21,764 nucleotides of DNA from Nemertoderma westbladi (Eukaryota; Xenacoelomorpha; Nemertodermatida; Nemertodermatidae), in contig JAUCBJ010006600.1 of the NCBI GenBank assembly GCA_032718475.1, positions 1 through 21,764 of the forward strand. Direction: 5' to 3'. Of this stretch, positions 1-8,709 are shown piece after piece. A model generated the notes under the pieces. That model ran no database searches, was not told the DNA's origin, and worked only from the letters and a program-made list of their open reading frames with translations. Every line of letters starts with the position of its first letter. The first letter of the stretch is position 1. A program made the position numbers and the translations under genes.

Positions 1-1902
1 GGGCGGACGAGGGACAACGGGCGACAAATTGTGAATATTTCGCTCGGGGTCCAGGACCTGAACTGTCTCTTGGGCAGTTCTGCGGGGCACAGGTAGCTTA
101 GTGCTATGCAGAGGGAATTTAGAGGTAGTTTCAGGGAGCACATGTGTGTCTATCACCGAAGGGGTGATTTCAAGAACAGGCCTAATTATTTCAGGCTCAT
201 CTACTATAGTAGGGAGTCTTTCTATTTTAATTATTTGGTCTGTGGGCTCTGTACTACCTAAGTTGGTGTTATTTAGTTGCCTTCTAACAGCTGGAGGCAA
301 ATCAGGCAATTTCTGACGGTGGAATGTTCTTTTACGTCTGCTTAGGCGAGGTCGATTTCCTCCGCCTTCAGTGTCGGTGGTATCGCCTTCCTCAGATGAT
401 GTATACCCCTGTCTCTTGGGAGTAGATCGACTCATCATCTGCATATTGCTCGCTGTTAACTGTTTATTGAAGTTGTCTTGCTTCTCTTGAAGAATTTCCA
501 ACTCTAGTTGGGTTGCCTCTTCAGATGCCCTCCGTTCTGCATCTACCACTGCCTCTGCTGTTGCCAGTGCTGCCTTTCTTTCTGCTTCGGCCGCTGCCTT
601 TGTTGCTGCTACTGCCGCTTTTGCCTCTGCCGCTGCCACTGCCGCTTTTGTTTCTGCCGCTGCCACTGCCGCTGCCGCTTTTGTTTCTGCTTCTGCAGCT
701 GCCACTGCTGCTGCTACTGCCGCTGCCTTTCTGTCTTCTATACGTTTTTTCTTTACTTGTTCTTCCTGGACCTTAACGACGCGGAGTTGTTCATCGAATT
801 TAGCTTGATTAGCCGCTAACCTATCCACGTCGATGGCGTCAAGCACACGCTGTGCTCCTTCACTATTAGGGCTAAGTCCCTCTAGTCTTCTCCACAACTC
901 TTCATCTCCTACAAAACGTTGATAGTCTGACAGATAGATGTCAATGGCATCTCTCTTATGTGGTTTCTCTGCCGTCGCTTCACTTTCCACTTGGGAAAAA
1001 GTGGCGTCCGTCGATTCTCCATGGGTTGAGCGCTCCTCCAACTGAGCTTTCCACTGAGCTGCTCCTTGAACCTGGCGACTCACCCGTTGAAACCAAGTTT
1101 TTACGGCAACTTGCAACGACGTGTCTTGTTTTCTTTTAGAAGCCTCCTCAAAGGCGGATAAGATTAGCCTAATCCGCAAAACTCTTTCTCTAACTTGATA
1201 AAGCAGCGATCCCTGCTCTTGAGGTCCTTGAGGTTGTTGAAACAGTTGTCTCTCTACTCGCTCCATAGAGCTGAAGAATCCCTGGGCGTATCCGGCTGCG
1301 GACCTCTTCCATACAGCTGGATCGATGGTTTCCTTGGCCACTCCCATCCGGTGTATGTCTTCCCAGGCAGCTTCTGATAAATCAAACGGGAGTCCGGGTC
1401 CGGGGAAGTTCCATTGCGACTCGACAATAGACTTCAGTTCTTCACTCGTGTATCCCGCGTAGCTATCTCTAGTTGACCGTTGACTTCTCGCCCAATCGAT
1501 CTGGTGTTCTTCCACCGCGATCAATAACCCAGCGAGCACGGCTGCAGGAAGGATGAGAAGGGGATCCGTATAAACCGCATCCGTCATCTCTGCTCCGCGC
1601 TCGGGTGTCAGCTCTACAGTATCCTCACTACTGGAGCTGCTGGGCCGCTGAGGAATAAATTCTTGACTAGCGGGTTGTTGCTGTTCCGCTGCCTTTTGGT
1701 CCCGCTTGACCTGAGCTCGAGTGCCTATGATAGACCTACGATGTTGGACCAGCCTAGGTTCTGTTATTACTACTGGAGGGATGACCTTCCTCACAGTGGG
1801 AGGTGAACTGGATTTACGACCAGACGTTTGTACGTCTCTATCTGAGTCGCAGATAGTTACATCTAATAAACTGTCTGACAGGTTCTGCTTAGTATCAGAC
1901 AT
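1..1902 (-). CDS. Unrecognised protein with Ala/Lys/Glu-rich coiled coil, partial; possible retroelement ORF1/gag
   Basis: I do not recognise the family. Reading the minus strand from ATG at 1902-1900 gives 634 codons with no stop to the window edge, so the C-terminus is missing. An in-frame stop at 1938-1936 makes this ATG the first available, and G at -3 suits eukaryotic initiation. Visible parts: a polar Ser/Pro-rich N-terminus (to ~110) with a Ser run; a hydrophobic stretch PLLILPAAVLAGLLIAV at ~114-130; a Gln/Arg-rich helical middle; an Ala-rich segment with Glu/Lys at ~393-461 that should form a coiled coil; then a basic RPRLSRRKRTFHR stretch that could be a nuclear or nucleic-acid-binding signal. 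No zinc knuckle, protease or RT motif lies in the visible part. It is more GC-rich than its surroundings. The repeat-filled DNA upstream makes a gag/ORF1 identity plausible, but that is inference; a host gene is possible. Confidence 0.72.
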   Translation of the reverse strand, partial: MSDTKQNLSDSLLDVTICDSDRDVQTSGRKSSSPPTVRKVIPPVVITEPRLVQHRRSIIGTRAQVKRDQKAAEQQQPASQEFIPQRPSSSSSEDTVELTPERGAEMTDAVYTDPLLILPAAVLAGLLIAVEEHQIDWARSQRSTRDSYAGYTSEELKSIVESQWNFPGPGLPFDLSEAAWEDIHRMGVAKETIDPAVWKRSAAGYAQGFFSSMERVERQLFQQPQGPQEQGSLLYQVRERVLRIRLILSAFEEASKRKQDTSLQVAVKTWFQRVSRQVQGAAQWKAQLEERSTHGESTDATFSQVESEATAEKPHKRDAIDIYLSDYQRFVGDEELWRRLEGLSPNSEGAQRVLDAIDVDRLAANQAKFDEQLRVVKVQEEQVKKKRIEDRKAAAVAAAVAAAEAETKAAAAVAAAETKAAVAAAEAKAAVAATKAAAEAERKAALATAEAVVDAERRASEEATQLELEILQEKQDNFNKQLTASNMQMMSRSTPKRQGYTSSEEGDTTDTEGGGNRPRLSRRKRTFHRQKLPDLPPAVRRQLNNTNLGSTEPTDQIIKIERLPTIVDEPEIIRPVLEITPSVIDTHVLPETTSKFPLHSTKLPVPRRTAQETVQVLDPERNIHNLSPVVPRPP

Positions 1903-1991
1903 GACTATGTATACCGTTGAATGTCTACTGCTGTATTACAGTCTGAGTAAGTCTAATAACTCAGTATTAACTGCTAGCCTAGTAATTAATT

Positions 1992-2272
1992 ACCGGTACT
2001 GCTACTCAGTGTAGCGTGATATATAATATATTAGAATACCGGTATGCTTATAGTATATATAACTATTATTACAGACTAGGTTTATCACAGAATACCGGTA
2101 TAATTTTAGCACAAATATATATAAATATATAATAGGCCTATCGGAATACCGGTATACAGCTTACAGTTTGTAGTATATATAATTCTGGACTAGAATTAAT
2201 TACAAGTACCGGTATAATTTCAGCCTAAATTTATAGAAATAAAGATAATAGGCCTATCGTAAATACCGGTAT
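1992..2272. repeat. Tandem repeat with regularly spaced ACCGGT palindromes
   Basis: ACCGGT occurs at 1992, 2038, 2094, 2148, 2208 and 2265, spaced 46-60 bp, usually as AATACCGGTAT. Two longer units of ~115 bp align around it: each has a TATATATAA stretch, a TAATTACA/TATCACA stretch, ACCGGTATAATTT and AATAGGCCTATCG before the next palindrome. The repeat is diverged. It lies just upstream of the ORF starting at 1902. A protein-binding array or retroelement leader is possible; there is no direct evidence of function. Confidence 0.65.
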
Positions 2273-3203
2273 ATCAATTATTTTAAATAATTGAATTTCT
2301 GAATTTTAGGGTTACTTGGTTACTTTACTTACTTTATTACCGTTATTTGAGCAGTAATCCAACTGATATTGAGACCTAATGGTTGTATGGTAGGCCTACG
2401 ATTTATAAATCGTTAGATTTGATTTATAATATATATATACCCGTTTTAGTGGGTTTTGTCAATGTTTGAAATAAATGTTATTATTTCTGGGGTAATCACT
2501 ACACAAAGCGGTGCGCTTTTAGTGAAGTGTTACGTATGAGACACTAAAACAAATAATACTAATTTACCTAAGTTACTTAATACTACAAATTACGTACAAT
2601 TCGGGTGAGATTACAATCTCTAAATAAACACAAAATTTACAAAACACAAATACGAATTTTTAGGGTTATTTTACAAGAAGTCTACAAACCAGCCTAACAA
2701 AGGGTTAGAAAACTGGTTATTACACGGACAGGGTACTACGGTGTTTTGAAATAATAAGTAGTAGTAAATACACTGCGTTGTCTAGATAGGAAAATACCAC
2801 CGCCTGACGACCTATAGCCGTATCGCTATAGGTTCTACGTTATGTATCACGGAGTGTTCCTACCTAGAAGTTAATAGAGCTAATCGAATGTGCCTATCAA
2901 CCACTTTACAACACAGATATAATGTCTACAATAATTACTTCGGAAAGTACTGTACACTAAACCCTAAATTAGGTACGAGTACTTGTACAACAGATAATCT
3001 GTAGTTAAATATACTTGAACAGCTAAAAGAACCACGGCATCTGCTGGAGTGACCGATGCACAAAATCACCAGTGTTTACCTACGCCAAACAGCCCGTGTA
3101 GTACCGGGGTTAATTTAACTATAGCGGTATGTATAACAAACACAATTACTGTAGGAACAAACTTGGGGAATGAATGTTGCGGATAATCGCATAAACTCTG
3201 AAT

Positions 3204-3771
3204 AATAAATATTACGCTACGCGTACAAACTACTCAAACAAAATACAGACCGAACACTGACAGACTACTATCAAGCCTAAACAAACTACGGTATATGCAG
3301 ACTCCGAAATGATTAGGGAGTATGCGCTCTAACCCAGTAGTGCGACTTATTCTTTAGTTGGGGGTTTACGTTGGGGGCGTTGCTGCCCCTACTTCCTAAC
3401 CGTACTTAATCGGACAGATGATCTACACACGCGGCAATCCGTTCAGACCTAATAACAGCCAGACAACTATCCAGCCTACAAATTATCTAAATAAAATTAT
3501 ACGCTACCCGTACAGACTTACACAAACAAAGTACAGACTAAACGATGGCAGACTACTCTCAAGCCTAAATAAACTACAGGACATGCAGACTCCGAAATGA
3601 TTAGGGAGTATGCGCTCTAACCCAGTAGTGCGACTTATTCTTTAGTTGGGGGTTTACCTCACTGCGTTCGCTGCCCCTACTTCCTAATCGTACTTAATCA
3701 GTGCACTGCAATCCGTTCGGACTTAACAGCAATCAGACAACAGCTCAGCCTACAAATCGTCTGTACAATCT
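3204..3771. repeat. 288-bp tandem duplication
   Basis: Two diverged copies lie head to tail, about 3204-3487 and 3490-3771. The best-conserved block starts with ACTCCGAAATGATTAGGGAG at 3301 and 3589, exactly 288 bp apart, and runs on for about 70 identical bases through TAGTTGGGGGTTTAC. Outside this core the copies differ by substitutions and small indels. I see no ORF that explains the conservation. Confidence 0.85.
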
Positions 3772-4116
3772 GATCAGGTTTACACGCCTTCTGTTCAATA
3801 CTGGCCTACAAACAAATAAAACTGACAGAAATAAGTAAGCTCCAAAAGAAACAAGGGGTGTACAGTCCCTAATCTCTTAAACAGCCTACCGGTATACAAC
3901 AATCAAATCGAATAATACTAGTGTACTTATACGGCAGTACCGGTTCTAGCGGTTGGGCCTACTGACCTACAGGTGTAGGGGAAAGTGGGGGAATTAGAAA
4001 CACTTTTTGGATTTTAAAAAATTAAAAGTGCCCTCATTTCTACACAAACATTTATAGAGGAATTATAACTATAGATTTAGAATCATGCATCTCCCTGCTA
4101 ACAATAGAACATCCTA

Positions 4117-4161
4117 TCTCGTCTGCCTATCACTATCTAGTAGTGACAGGCAGACGAGATT
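4117..4161. repeat. 20-bp-arm hairpin inside the inverted-repeat element
   Basis: ATCTCGTCTGCCTATCACTA pairs with the inverted copy ending GGCAGACGAGAT across a short loop, with one mismatch, followed by a run of eight T. The T run is not taken as a terminator, given the eukaryotic context. Confidence 0.8.
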
Positions 4162-4178
4162 TTTTTTAAGTCGAGATT

Positions 4179-4213
4179 GTTTCCATTTACCCCACAATGG
4201 GGTAAATGGAAAC
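4179..4213. repeat. Perfect 16-bp-arm palindrome with 3-base loop
   Basis: GTTTCCATTTACCCCA, then CAA, then TGGGGTAAATGGAAAC: a perfect inverted repeat. The arm is a variant of the element's terminal sequence (TGTTTCTAATTCCCCC), so it may be a fused pair of transposon ends. Confidence 0.85.
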
Positions 4214-4252
4214 ACGGTTTGCCTCCCAATATTTAAATCAACCAGAAATTCA

Positions 4253-4288
4253 CATGGGGTAATTGGAATATTTCGAATTACCCCATGA
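4253..4288. repeat. 12-bp-arm palindrome of transposon-end type
   Basis: CATGGGGTAATT and AATTACCCCATG face each other across about 11 bases. The same motif recurs as TGTTTCCAATTACCCCATGG at 4842-4861 and near 5210, making subterminal repeats of the inverted-repeat element. Confidence 0.75.
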
Positions 4289-5248
4289 GAATGTGGATTA
4301 AATTGCGCACATTTTGATATATAACATGCCTATGTTGCCACATATGTTTAATATTTAAAGTGTTCACAAACTTAAAAAAATTAACAGAGATATGCATGTT
4401 TGCAAATAAATGACATCCAGCAACAATTTTGATATATGAAAACTAATTATAGCACTTTATATAACTAAATTAAACACCTACAAGTAAGTTATTATGTCTA
4501 TTGCAAGATATTGCATAGTCAAATTATTGCATAAAGTTGTTGGTTATACTTCTGTACTGTATATGGGCCTTCAGCACAGATATATATAGCACAGATATTG
4601 TTTTAAGTAGCGCTTGGTTCTTGGGCAATGTATTTTAGCATGGCTGGTATACAAAACACACCACGATTATTACATGGTGCTACTTGGTAATTTGGTATAT
4701 CTACTGAATTACTTGGTCTTTAGAGTAAAAACAAAGATCCTCCTTTACCGGCCACTTCCAGTTTATCCAGCTCCCAGCTGGAGCCGCTGGAGCTGGAGAC
4801 TACTGTATTACAAGGAAAACTTACAAGTTATAAAAAAATAATGTTTCCAATTACCCCATGGCACTAAAATTTGACCATTTTTAAAATCATGTTGAACAAA
4901 CAAATTTTTAATTATGCTATCATTTAATTAGGTTGTCTACTGTATAGAGGACATAATAAGCTTTAAATTAAGCTATTGCTTAAGATGATTGGAATACGAC
5001 ATCGCTCACAATCCATCTGTAAATTTGCAAAAAAATAATCGAAAATTTGATTTTTTTTCATCTCTTATACAATCAGCGATTTGACAATGAAGAAGTGAAA
5101 ATAAACGCCATATTCCTATTGGAAAAATAATCACCAATAATTTATCTCAATAAACATCAAAATGTCATGTCTATACATACAAAAGCATGCATGTAGTAGC
5201 CATTGCTTCTAATTACCCCATGTTTCTAATTCCCCCACCTTCCCCTAC

Positions 5249-6552
5249 TGTTCAGGTTTACCGGTTGACCGGTACTTTCAACTTTATTGCTTACTGCAAT
5301 AAAGAAGCTATATCCTTTAATGTTCGCGCTTTCAGACCTTTGGCAGTTTAACCCACCAAATTAAGATGTCTTCTAGATATTAAATCAGTTTTTAGTCTAT
5401 GACAGTATGACAAGTATTTGATTCACTACACTAGTCGAAACCAATCCGTGCGCGACCATTCACCCGCTGGAGATTCCCGGGAGATTGGGTTCGACGGTTT
5501 AATTTTATTGCTATGTAAGCCTAATGTATTATTCGACTGACAGTATTATATAATCTCTGACAATATTATTCACCTTCGGGAATATTAACAGTTCCTTTAG
5601 GACGTGGCGCTTTATCTATATAAACAGAGTTATGACTTAAACTACTCACAACGATATGGCTTAATTATAATTCACATATATGGCGCATTCTTTAGGAATT
5701 GCTTCTTTAACAGACTCACTCATACACAATGCTGCACAATACTGCACACTAATCTGCCAATCTTCACTGATTTTAGTCACATATAAAAGGAACACAGACT
5801 GACTCATGTAGGGTCTATCAAATAACATTAGATTCACTTCAAACCACTTTAACATAAGTCACAATCGTTTATCTGTAACCCTTCTCTCTTACCTTCGGTA
5901 TATCAAGAATATTGGGTTTCGGGGTTATTTATCGTTATTCCCAATATAATTATTCATCAACCATATTATGAAGAACCGACGGTAAATAGCAGTATAAAAC
6001 AACAATGAAAACACTGATTGTTATGAGTTTGCAATGTTTCAGCAGTCAGTATGTATGATCAGTTAGCAGTGATTCCATGAGTCAGGTAGTTAAAGGATAT
6101 ATGCCCTTTATAATTAAACCTACTAGTGTAAGACTAAAAACAGTAAAGCACAAAATACTTCCAAGCCGTTCTTTCTTTGGCTCAGGACTGAATGTAAACA
6201 CTGCACATAGGCATTGCGTCATTTCTCGGAAATTTTCTGTACAAGGAGCCACAAAAACGCTCTAATTGGCTGACTGAACTGAGAGACGCCGTAGAACAAA
6301 GGAAATCAACACGTATGAATGTCAGCTGTTAACCGTAGTCATAGTAACTACTGTTCAAGAGTAGCTATCACCCCTTTGCGTCACGAATTGCCATAGAATC
6401 ATAAAATATGCCTTTCACAGTACACATACGGAGGAAATAGGTCTTAGATCCTCTAAAAACACCGATACAGCAATAATACGGTCTCTTACACTTATTAAAT
6501 CAACTACAGAGTATTTTAATGTAAAAGATAATAAAAATAACGGGGCAATTCA
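5249..6552. other. AT-rich intergenic stretch, no supportable gene
   Basis: Apart from ACCGGTTGACCGGT just after the inverted-repeat element (about 5259-5274), I see no coding signal, RNA gene or clear repeat. The short ORFs here have no recognisable motif and stop quickly. The last exons of the minus-strand Cys-rich gene could lie here or further left, but I could not identify any. Confidence 0.4.
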
Positions 6553-6657
6553 GCAAAGGCTTTTACAAAAGGAGATCTAGTCATACCAACAAACTATCGT
6601 GGGATCTGTCTGCTTGTGGTAGCTGCCAAAATATACATCAAAATGATTAAATATTAA
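6553..6657 (+). pseudogene. LINE reverse transcriptase fragment, N-terminal RT motif
   Basis: In frame from 6553 the translation reads AKAFTKGDLVIPTNYRGICL followed by LVVAAKIYIKM, then stops at 6655-6657. KGD..-x-NYRGI-LL-x-AAKIY is the characteristic start of the RT domain of non-LTR retrotransposons (ORF2). No catalytic RT block follows. The next recognisable LINE sequence, about 45 bp on and in another frame, is from the far C-terminal end of ORF2, so the polymerase core has been deleted. Confidence 0.8.
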
Positions 6658-6659
6658 AT

Positions 6660-7040
6660 TTGGCTTCGTATGGAGAAACTAAATTTCGACCTAATAGTCA
6701 ACGAATTGATGGTTGCTACACAAGACCACTAAGGGCAGCCCTAAACAACAGCTGGAGACAAAGCATGACAAACGCCGAGCTTTATGGTACAATACCACCT
6801 GTATCAACCACCATCCGTGAACGCAGATTAAGATTCAGTGGGCACTGCTGGCGAAGTAAAGACGAGGTCATACCAGATCTACTTTTCTGGCAACCAACAC
6901 AAGGAACGTGTAGCCATGGACGACCGGCTATGACATATATAGACCAGCTTGAAAGGGATACTGAACTTGAGAGAAACGAAATTGCCTCATTTGTAATTTG
7001 CTCTCATTTCCACTGTCCGAGTTTGCTCGACCTTATTTAG
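6660..7040 (+). pseudogene. LINE ORF2 C-terminal fragment (post-RT domain)
   Basis: Residues ~15-108 of this frame (6702-6983) match, from memory, the conserved C-terminal tail of a LINE ORF2 common in invertebrate genomes: DGCYTRPLRAALNNSW, TNAELYG, IRERRLRFSGHCWRS, WQPTQGTCSHGRPAMTYIDQ and LERDTELERNEI. The frame starts without an ATG (TTG at 6660) and after 6983 diverges into unrelated residues, so it is a truncated, non-functional relic. It is in plus orientation like the fragment at 6553-6657; together they look like one copy with a large internal deletion of RT motifs. Confidence 0.85.
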
Positions 7041-7122
7041 TAGAAGTAGTATTCTGCAATATAATAGTTATGAAATACCAAAATAGAAGTTCCTTGTATG
7101 AAATATCTATGTTTCGACTTAC

Positions 7123-7359
7123 AGATACATTTGTTGAAGAATTGGGGCGTATACCCGGGCATTAGAAAGTCCCCAGATCCAGAGCAGTCGTTGCAAGAAG
7201 TTCCGTCGCCTGACATAACGAACCCCCAGTCACAGGCAATCACTTTAGAGTATATTTCTTCGAGGATTTCCGATTGTGTTTCCTGAGTCCGTGTCGCATG
7301 TACTGCCTCAATGTAAGCAGGGGAAGATTTCTGGAGGTATTGGTTTGCACCAGGGCCAG
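7123..7359 (-). CDS. Cys-rich extracellular protein, exon E
   Basis: This is a 237-bp internal exon. The acceptor is ...CCCATCGTTGCAG| at 7362-7360 and the donor T|GTAAGTC at 7122. It enters with two bases and leaves with one (phase 1/1), which fits exon D upstream. In that frame it is open, while the other two frames stop. The protein has a Cys-free first half (GANQYLQKSSPAYIEAV and a Glu-rich stretch) and then a Cys module: IACDWGFVMSGDGTSCNDCS, continuing to NKC just before the donor. The CxxC within a GxGxxC context resembles growth-factor-receptor/EGF-like Cys repeats, but I cannot name the domain. The 3' neighbour exon was not found. Confidence 0.75.
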
Positions 7360-7952
7360 CTGCAACGATGGGAAATAATGTAACAATTTGGTGTATTATA
7401 GATAAATTATTTTTATAAAATATTATCGGTACTAAAAAGGCGAGGTAGCCTCTGGGTCGCCCTCAGTTCGTGTCGCCTCCGGATTCGCGGAGTGTTGGTT
7501 GCTACTAAAAAGGCGAGGTAGCCTCCGGGTCGCCCTCAGTTCGTGTCGCCTCCGGCTTCGGCAGAGTGTTGGTTGCTACTAAAAAGGCGAGGTAGCCTCC
7601 GGGTCGCCCTCAGTTCGTGTCGCCTCCGGCAGAGTGTTGGTTGCTACTATAAAGGCGAGGTAGACTCTGGGTCGCCCTCAGTTCGTGTCGCCTCCGGCTT
7701 CGGCAGAGTGTTGGTTGCTACTAAAAAGGCGAGGTAGCCTCCGGGTCGCCTCCGGCTTCGGCAGAGTGTTGGTTGCTACTAAAACTCCACTAATTTCTTA
7801 TTGTACAGTAAGTAAATTAATGCCATTAGAGCACATAAGTAAATTTAGAAATTTTCCAAGTTATTAATCAGCATCGACTGGAATAGAATAACATGAGAAA
7901 AATAATTAAATAATAAATAAAAATATTTAAAAATCAATAATTAGTAACTTAC
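7360..7952 (-). other. Intron D-E (593 bp) with GC-rich tandem repeat
   Basis: GT-AG intron of the minus-strand Cys-rich gene, GTAAGTTAC at the donor and TTGCAG at the acceptor, phase 1. It is AT-rich except for the GC-rich tandem repeat at 7429-7786, which touches neither splice site, unlike the arrays in the two long introns of the gene. Confidence 0.75.
7429..7786. repeat. GC-rich minisatellite, 68-74-bp unit, ~5 copies
   Basis: AAGGCGAGGTAG begins at 7437, 7510, 7584, 7652 and 7726, so spacing is 73, 74, 68 and 74 bp. A final shortened copy ends near 7786. The unit includes GGGTCGCCCTCAGTTCGTGT, CGCCTCCGGCTTCGGCAGAG and TGTTGGTTGCTACTAAAA. The 68-bp copy lacks six bases (GCTTCG), and the last lacks the CTCAGTTCGTGTCGCC part. 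It is strongly GC-rich against AT-rich intron flanks. Open frames across it reflect the repeat and are not taken as genes. Confidence 0.9.
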
Positions 7953-8129
7953 ATATACAATTGTCAGTTGAAGCTGCACCGGATTTGTAACCAGCGGTGT
8001 ACGGCTGGGAGGCGGGGCACCAATTACACCAGAATGCACCGGTTACGTCGTTGTATGTGTTCCTCGGGCAGTCGTCGCAAGCTGGAGTGCCGAGTCTATT
8101 GTTAAAGTACTTGCCGACCTCACACGAAT
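7953..8129 (-). CDS. Cys-rich extracellular protein, exon D
   Basis: This is a 177-bp phase 1/1 exon. The acceptor is TATATAATAG| at 8132-8130 and the donor ATAT|GTAAGTTAC at 7952. It encodes SCEVGKYFNNRLGTPACDDC, PRNTYNDVTGAFWCNWC, then PASQPYTAGYKSGAASTDNC. Six cysteines are spaced C-x(15)-CxxC-x(13)-CxxC-x(18)-C, with GxYF, a T-Y stretch and GYKSGAxS. This is the layout of Cys-rich ephrin-receptor/GCC2-GCC3-like or growth-factor-receptor repeats in secreted and cell-surface proteins (family-level knowledge; exact domain not established). No signal peptide or membrane segment is visible in this internal exon. Confidence 0.85.
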
Positions 8130-8573
8130 CTATTATATAAAGTAAACACTTGTGTATTATAAAGTAACTCCCTGTTATTATTGGACTATTATTATGGGAT
8201 GTCCCTTAACAGTCAAACTTAATCCTTGAACTTTCACTTTCAGTATCAGGGGATTCAGTTTATTGCTTAATAGCACAGTAAATAGCCTACTCTACACATA
8301 ATGTTACTTAGTAATTACTGCTGATAGGATAAAATTCAAGTATGTTTGATTTTAATAATTACATATTTTTTTTATTCGCAGGCGTTTTACGTTAAAGTAG
8401 CAAAAATGGTATTAAAACATGATATAATTTCAGTTGCAGATTATCGAATTATTTTAATAATATACGTTTTGGAACAAATTTTCAGTTTACTTTCAATGTT
8501 CAGCACAGCAGCACAGCAGCACGAGCACACCGCGCCCCGAACGAAAGATGGAGTTATCATATGACTTACTAAC
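8130..8573 (-). other. Intron C-D (444 bp)
   Basis: Phase-1 GT-AG intron of the Cys-rich gene, donor G|GTTAGTAAG and acceptor TAATAG. A GTAAGT four bases inside the intron is a better donor by consensus, but using it would create an in-frame stop at the junction with exon D. It is mostly AT-rich, with a short CAGCA-type repeat near 8501-8522 and nothing else recognised. Confidence 0.7.
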
Positions 8574-8709
8574 CTTTGCAGGAATCTGCACCTTTGTCAT
8601 TGATTCCATCAGTTGTCTTACCAGTTTCGCATGCTTGACAGGTAACACCTTGAGCATACGATCCCTTCTTACAGACACACATACCTTCACCATCAACATC
8701 CACAAGAAC
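8574..8709 (-). CDS. Cys-rich extracellular protein, exon C
   Basis: This is a 136-bp phase 0/1 exon, with acceptor GGATTTCCCTTAG| at 8712-8710 and donor AAAG|GTTAGT at 8573. It encodes VLVDVDGEGMCVCKKGSYAQ, then GVTCQACETGKTTDGINDKG and ADSCK. The five Cys (CVC, CQAC, C) repeat the order seen in exon A (CVC, CVAC, C), and both exons begin with VL followed by D and G at a phase-0 intron. The two are therefore tandemly duplicated module exons. The CVCKxG block recalls EGF-like or growth-factor-receptor Cys repeats. It is separated from exon B by a 7.8-kb repeat-filled intron. Confidence 0.83.

Larger units (their letters stand above)
1903..3974. other. Repeat-rich, AT-rich region upstream of the minus-strand ORF
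   Basis: I see no supportable gene here. It contains ACCGGT palindromes (1992-2270, and again near 3889 and 3941), a ~115-bp tandem repeat, a 288-bp tandem duplication, recurrent TAGGCCTA motifs, and a small 9-bp-stem hairpin near 2810-2833 (ACCTATAGC paired with GCTATAGGT). It lies directly upstream of the long minus-strand ORF and could be its promoter/leader or LTR. I could not delimit an LTR or a primer-binding site. ACCGGT motifs resume right after 5248, so the region seems to have been interrupted by the inverted-repeat element at 3975-5248. Confidence 0.5.
3975..5248. mobile_element. Non-autonomous DNA transposon-like element with 28-bp terminal inverted repeats
   Basis: The ends are inverted repeats: 3975-4002, beginning GTAGGGGAAAGTGGGGGAAT, pairs with 5221-5248 with one mismatch in 28. 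The 1274-bp interior has no transposase-sized ORF, so the element looks non-autonomous. A TA lies at equivalent positions at both tips, but it is part of the inverted repeat, so target-site duplication and superfamily stay undetermined. Shorter copies of the terminal motif (AATTACCCCATG type) recur inside at about 4254, 4275, 4849 and 5212, some forming hairpins. ACCGGT-rich DNA on both sides suggests insertion into the region upstream of the minus-strand ORF. Confidence 0.8.

Noticed and set aside
508-819. Cys/Leu-rich plus-strand frames
   Set aside because: They are the antisense shadow of the Ala-rich coiled-coil coding region of the long minus-strand ORF.
4154-4170. Rho-independent terminator (hairpin followed by T run)
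   Set aside because: It lies in a eukaryotic transposon-like element; the T run next to a hairpin has no terminator role supported here.
4085-4841. Two small plus-strand ORFs within the inverted-repeat element as a transposase
   Set aside because: Both are under 80 codons, lack any catalytic motif, and the first runs through palindromes.
7543-7867. Plus-strand ORFs rich in CWLLLKRRGSLRVA
   Set aside because: They are open frames across the GC-rich 68-74-bp tandem repeat, with no motif or splice support.
8564-8573. GTAAGT at 8569-8564 as the exon C donor
   Set aside because: It matches consensus better, but joining there to exon D creates TAA at the junction; G|GTTAGT at 8573 keeps the phase-1 frame.
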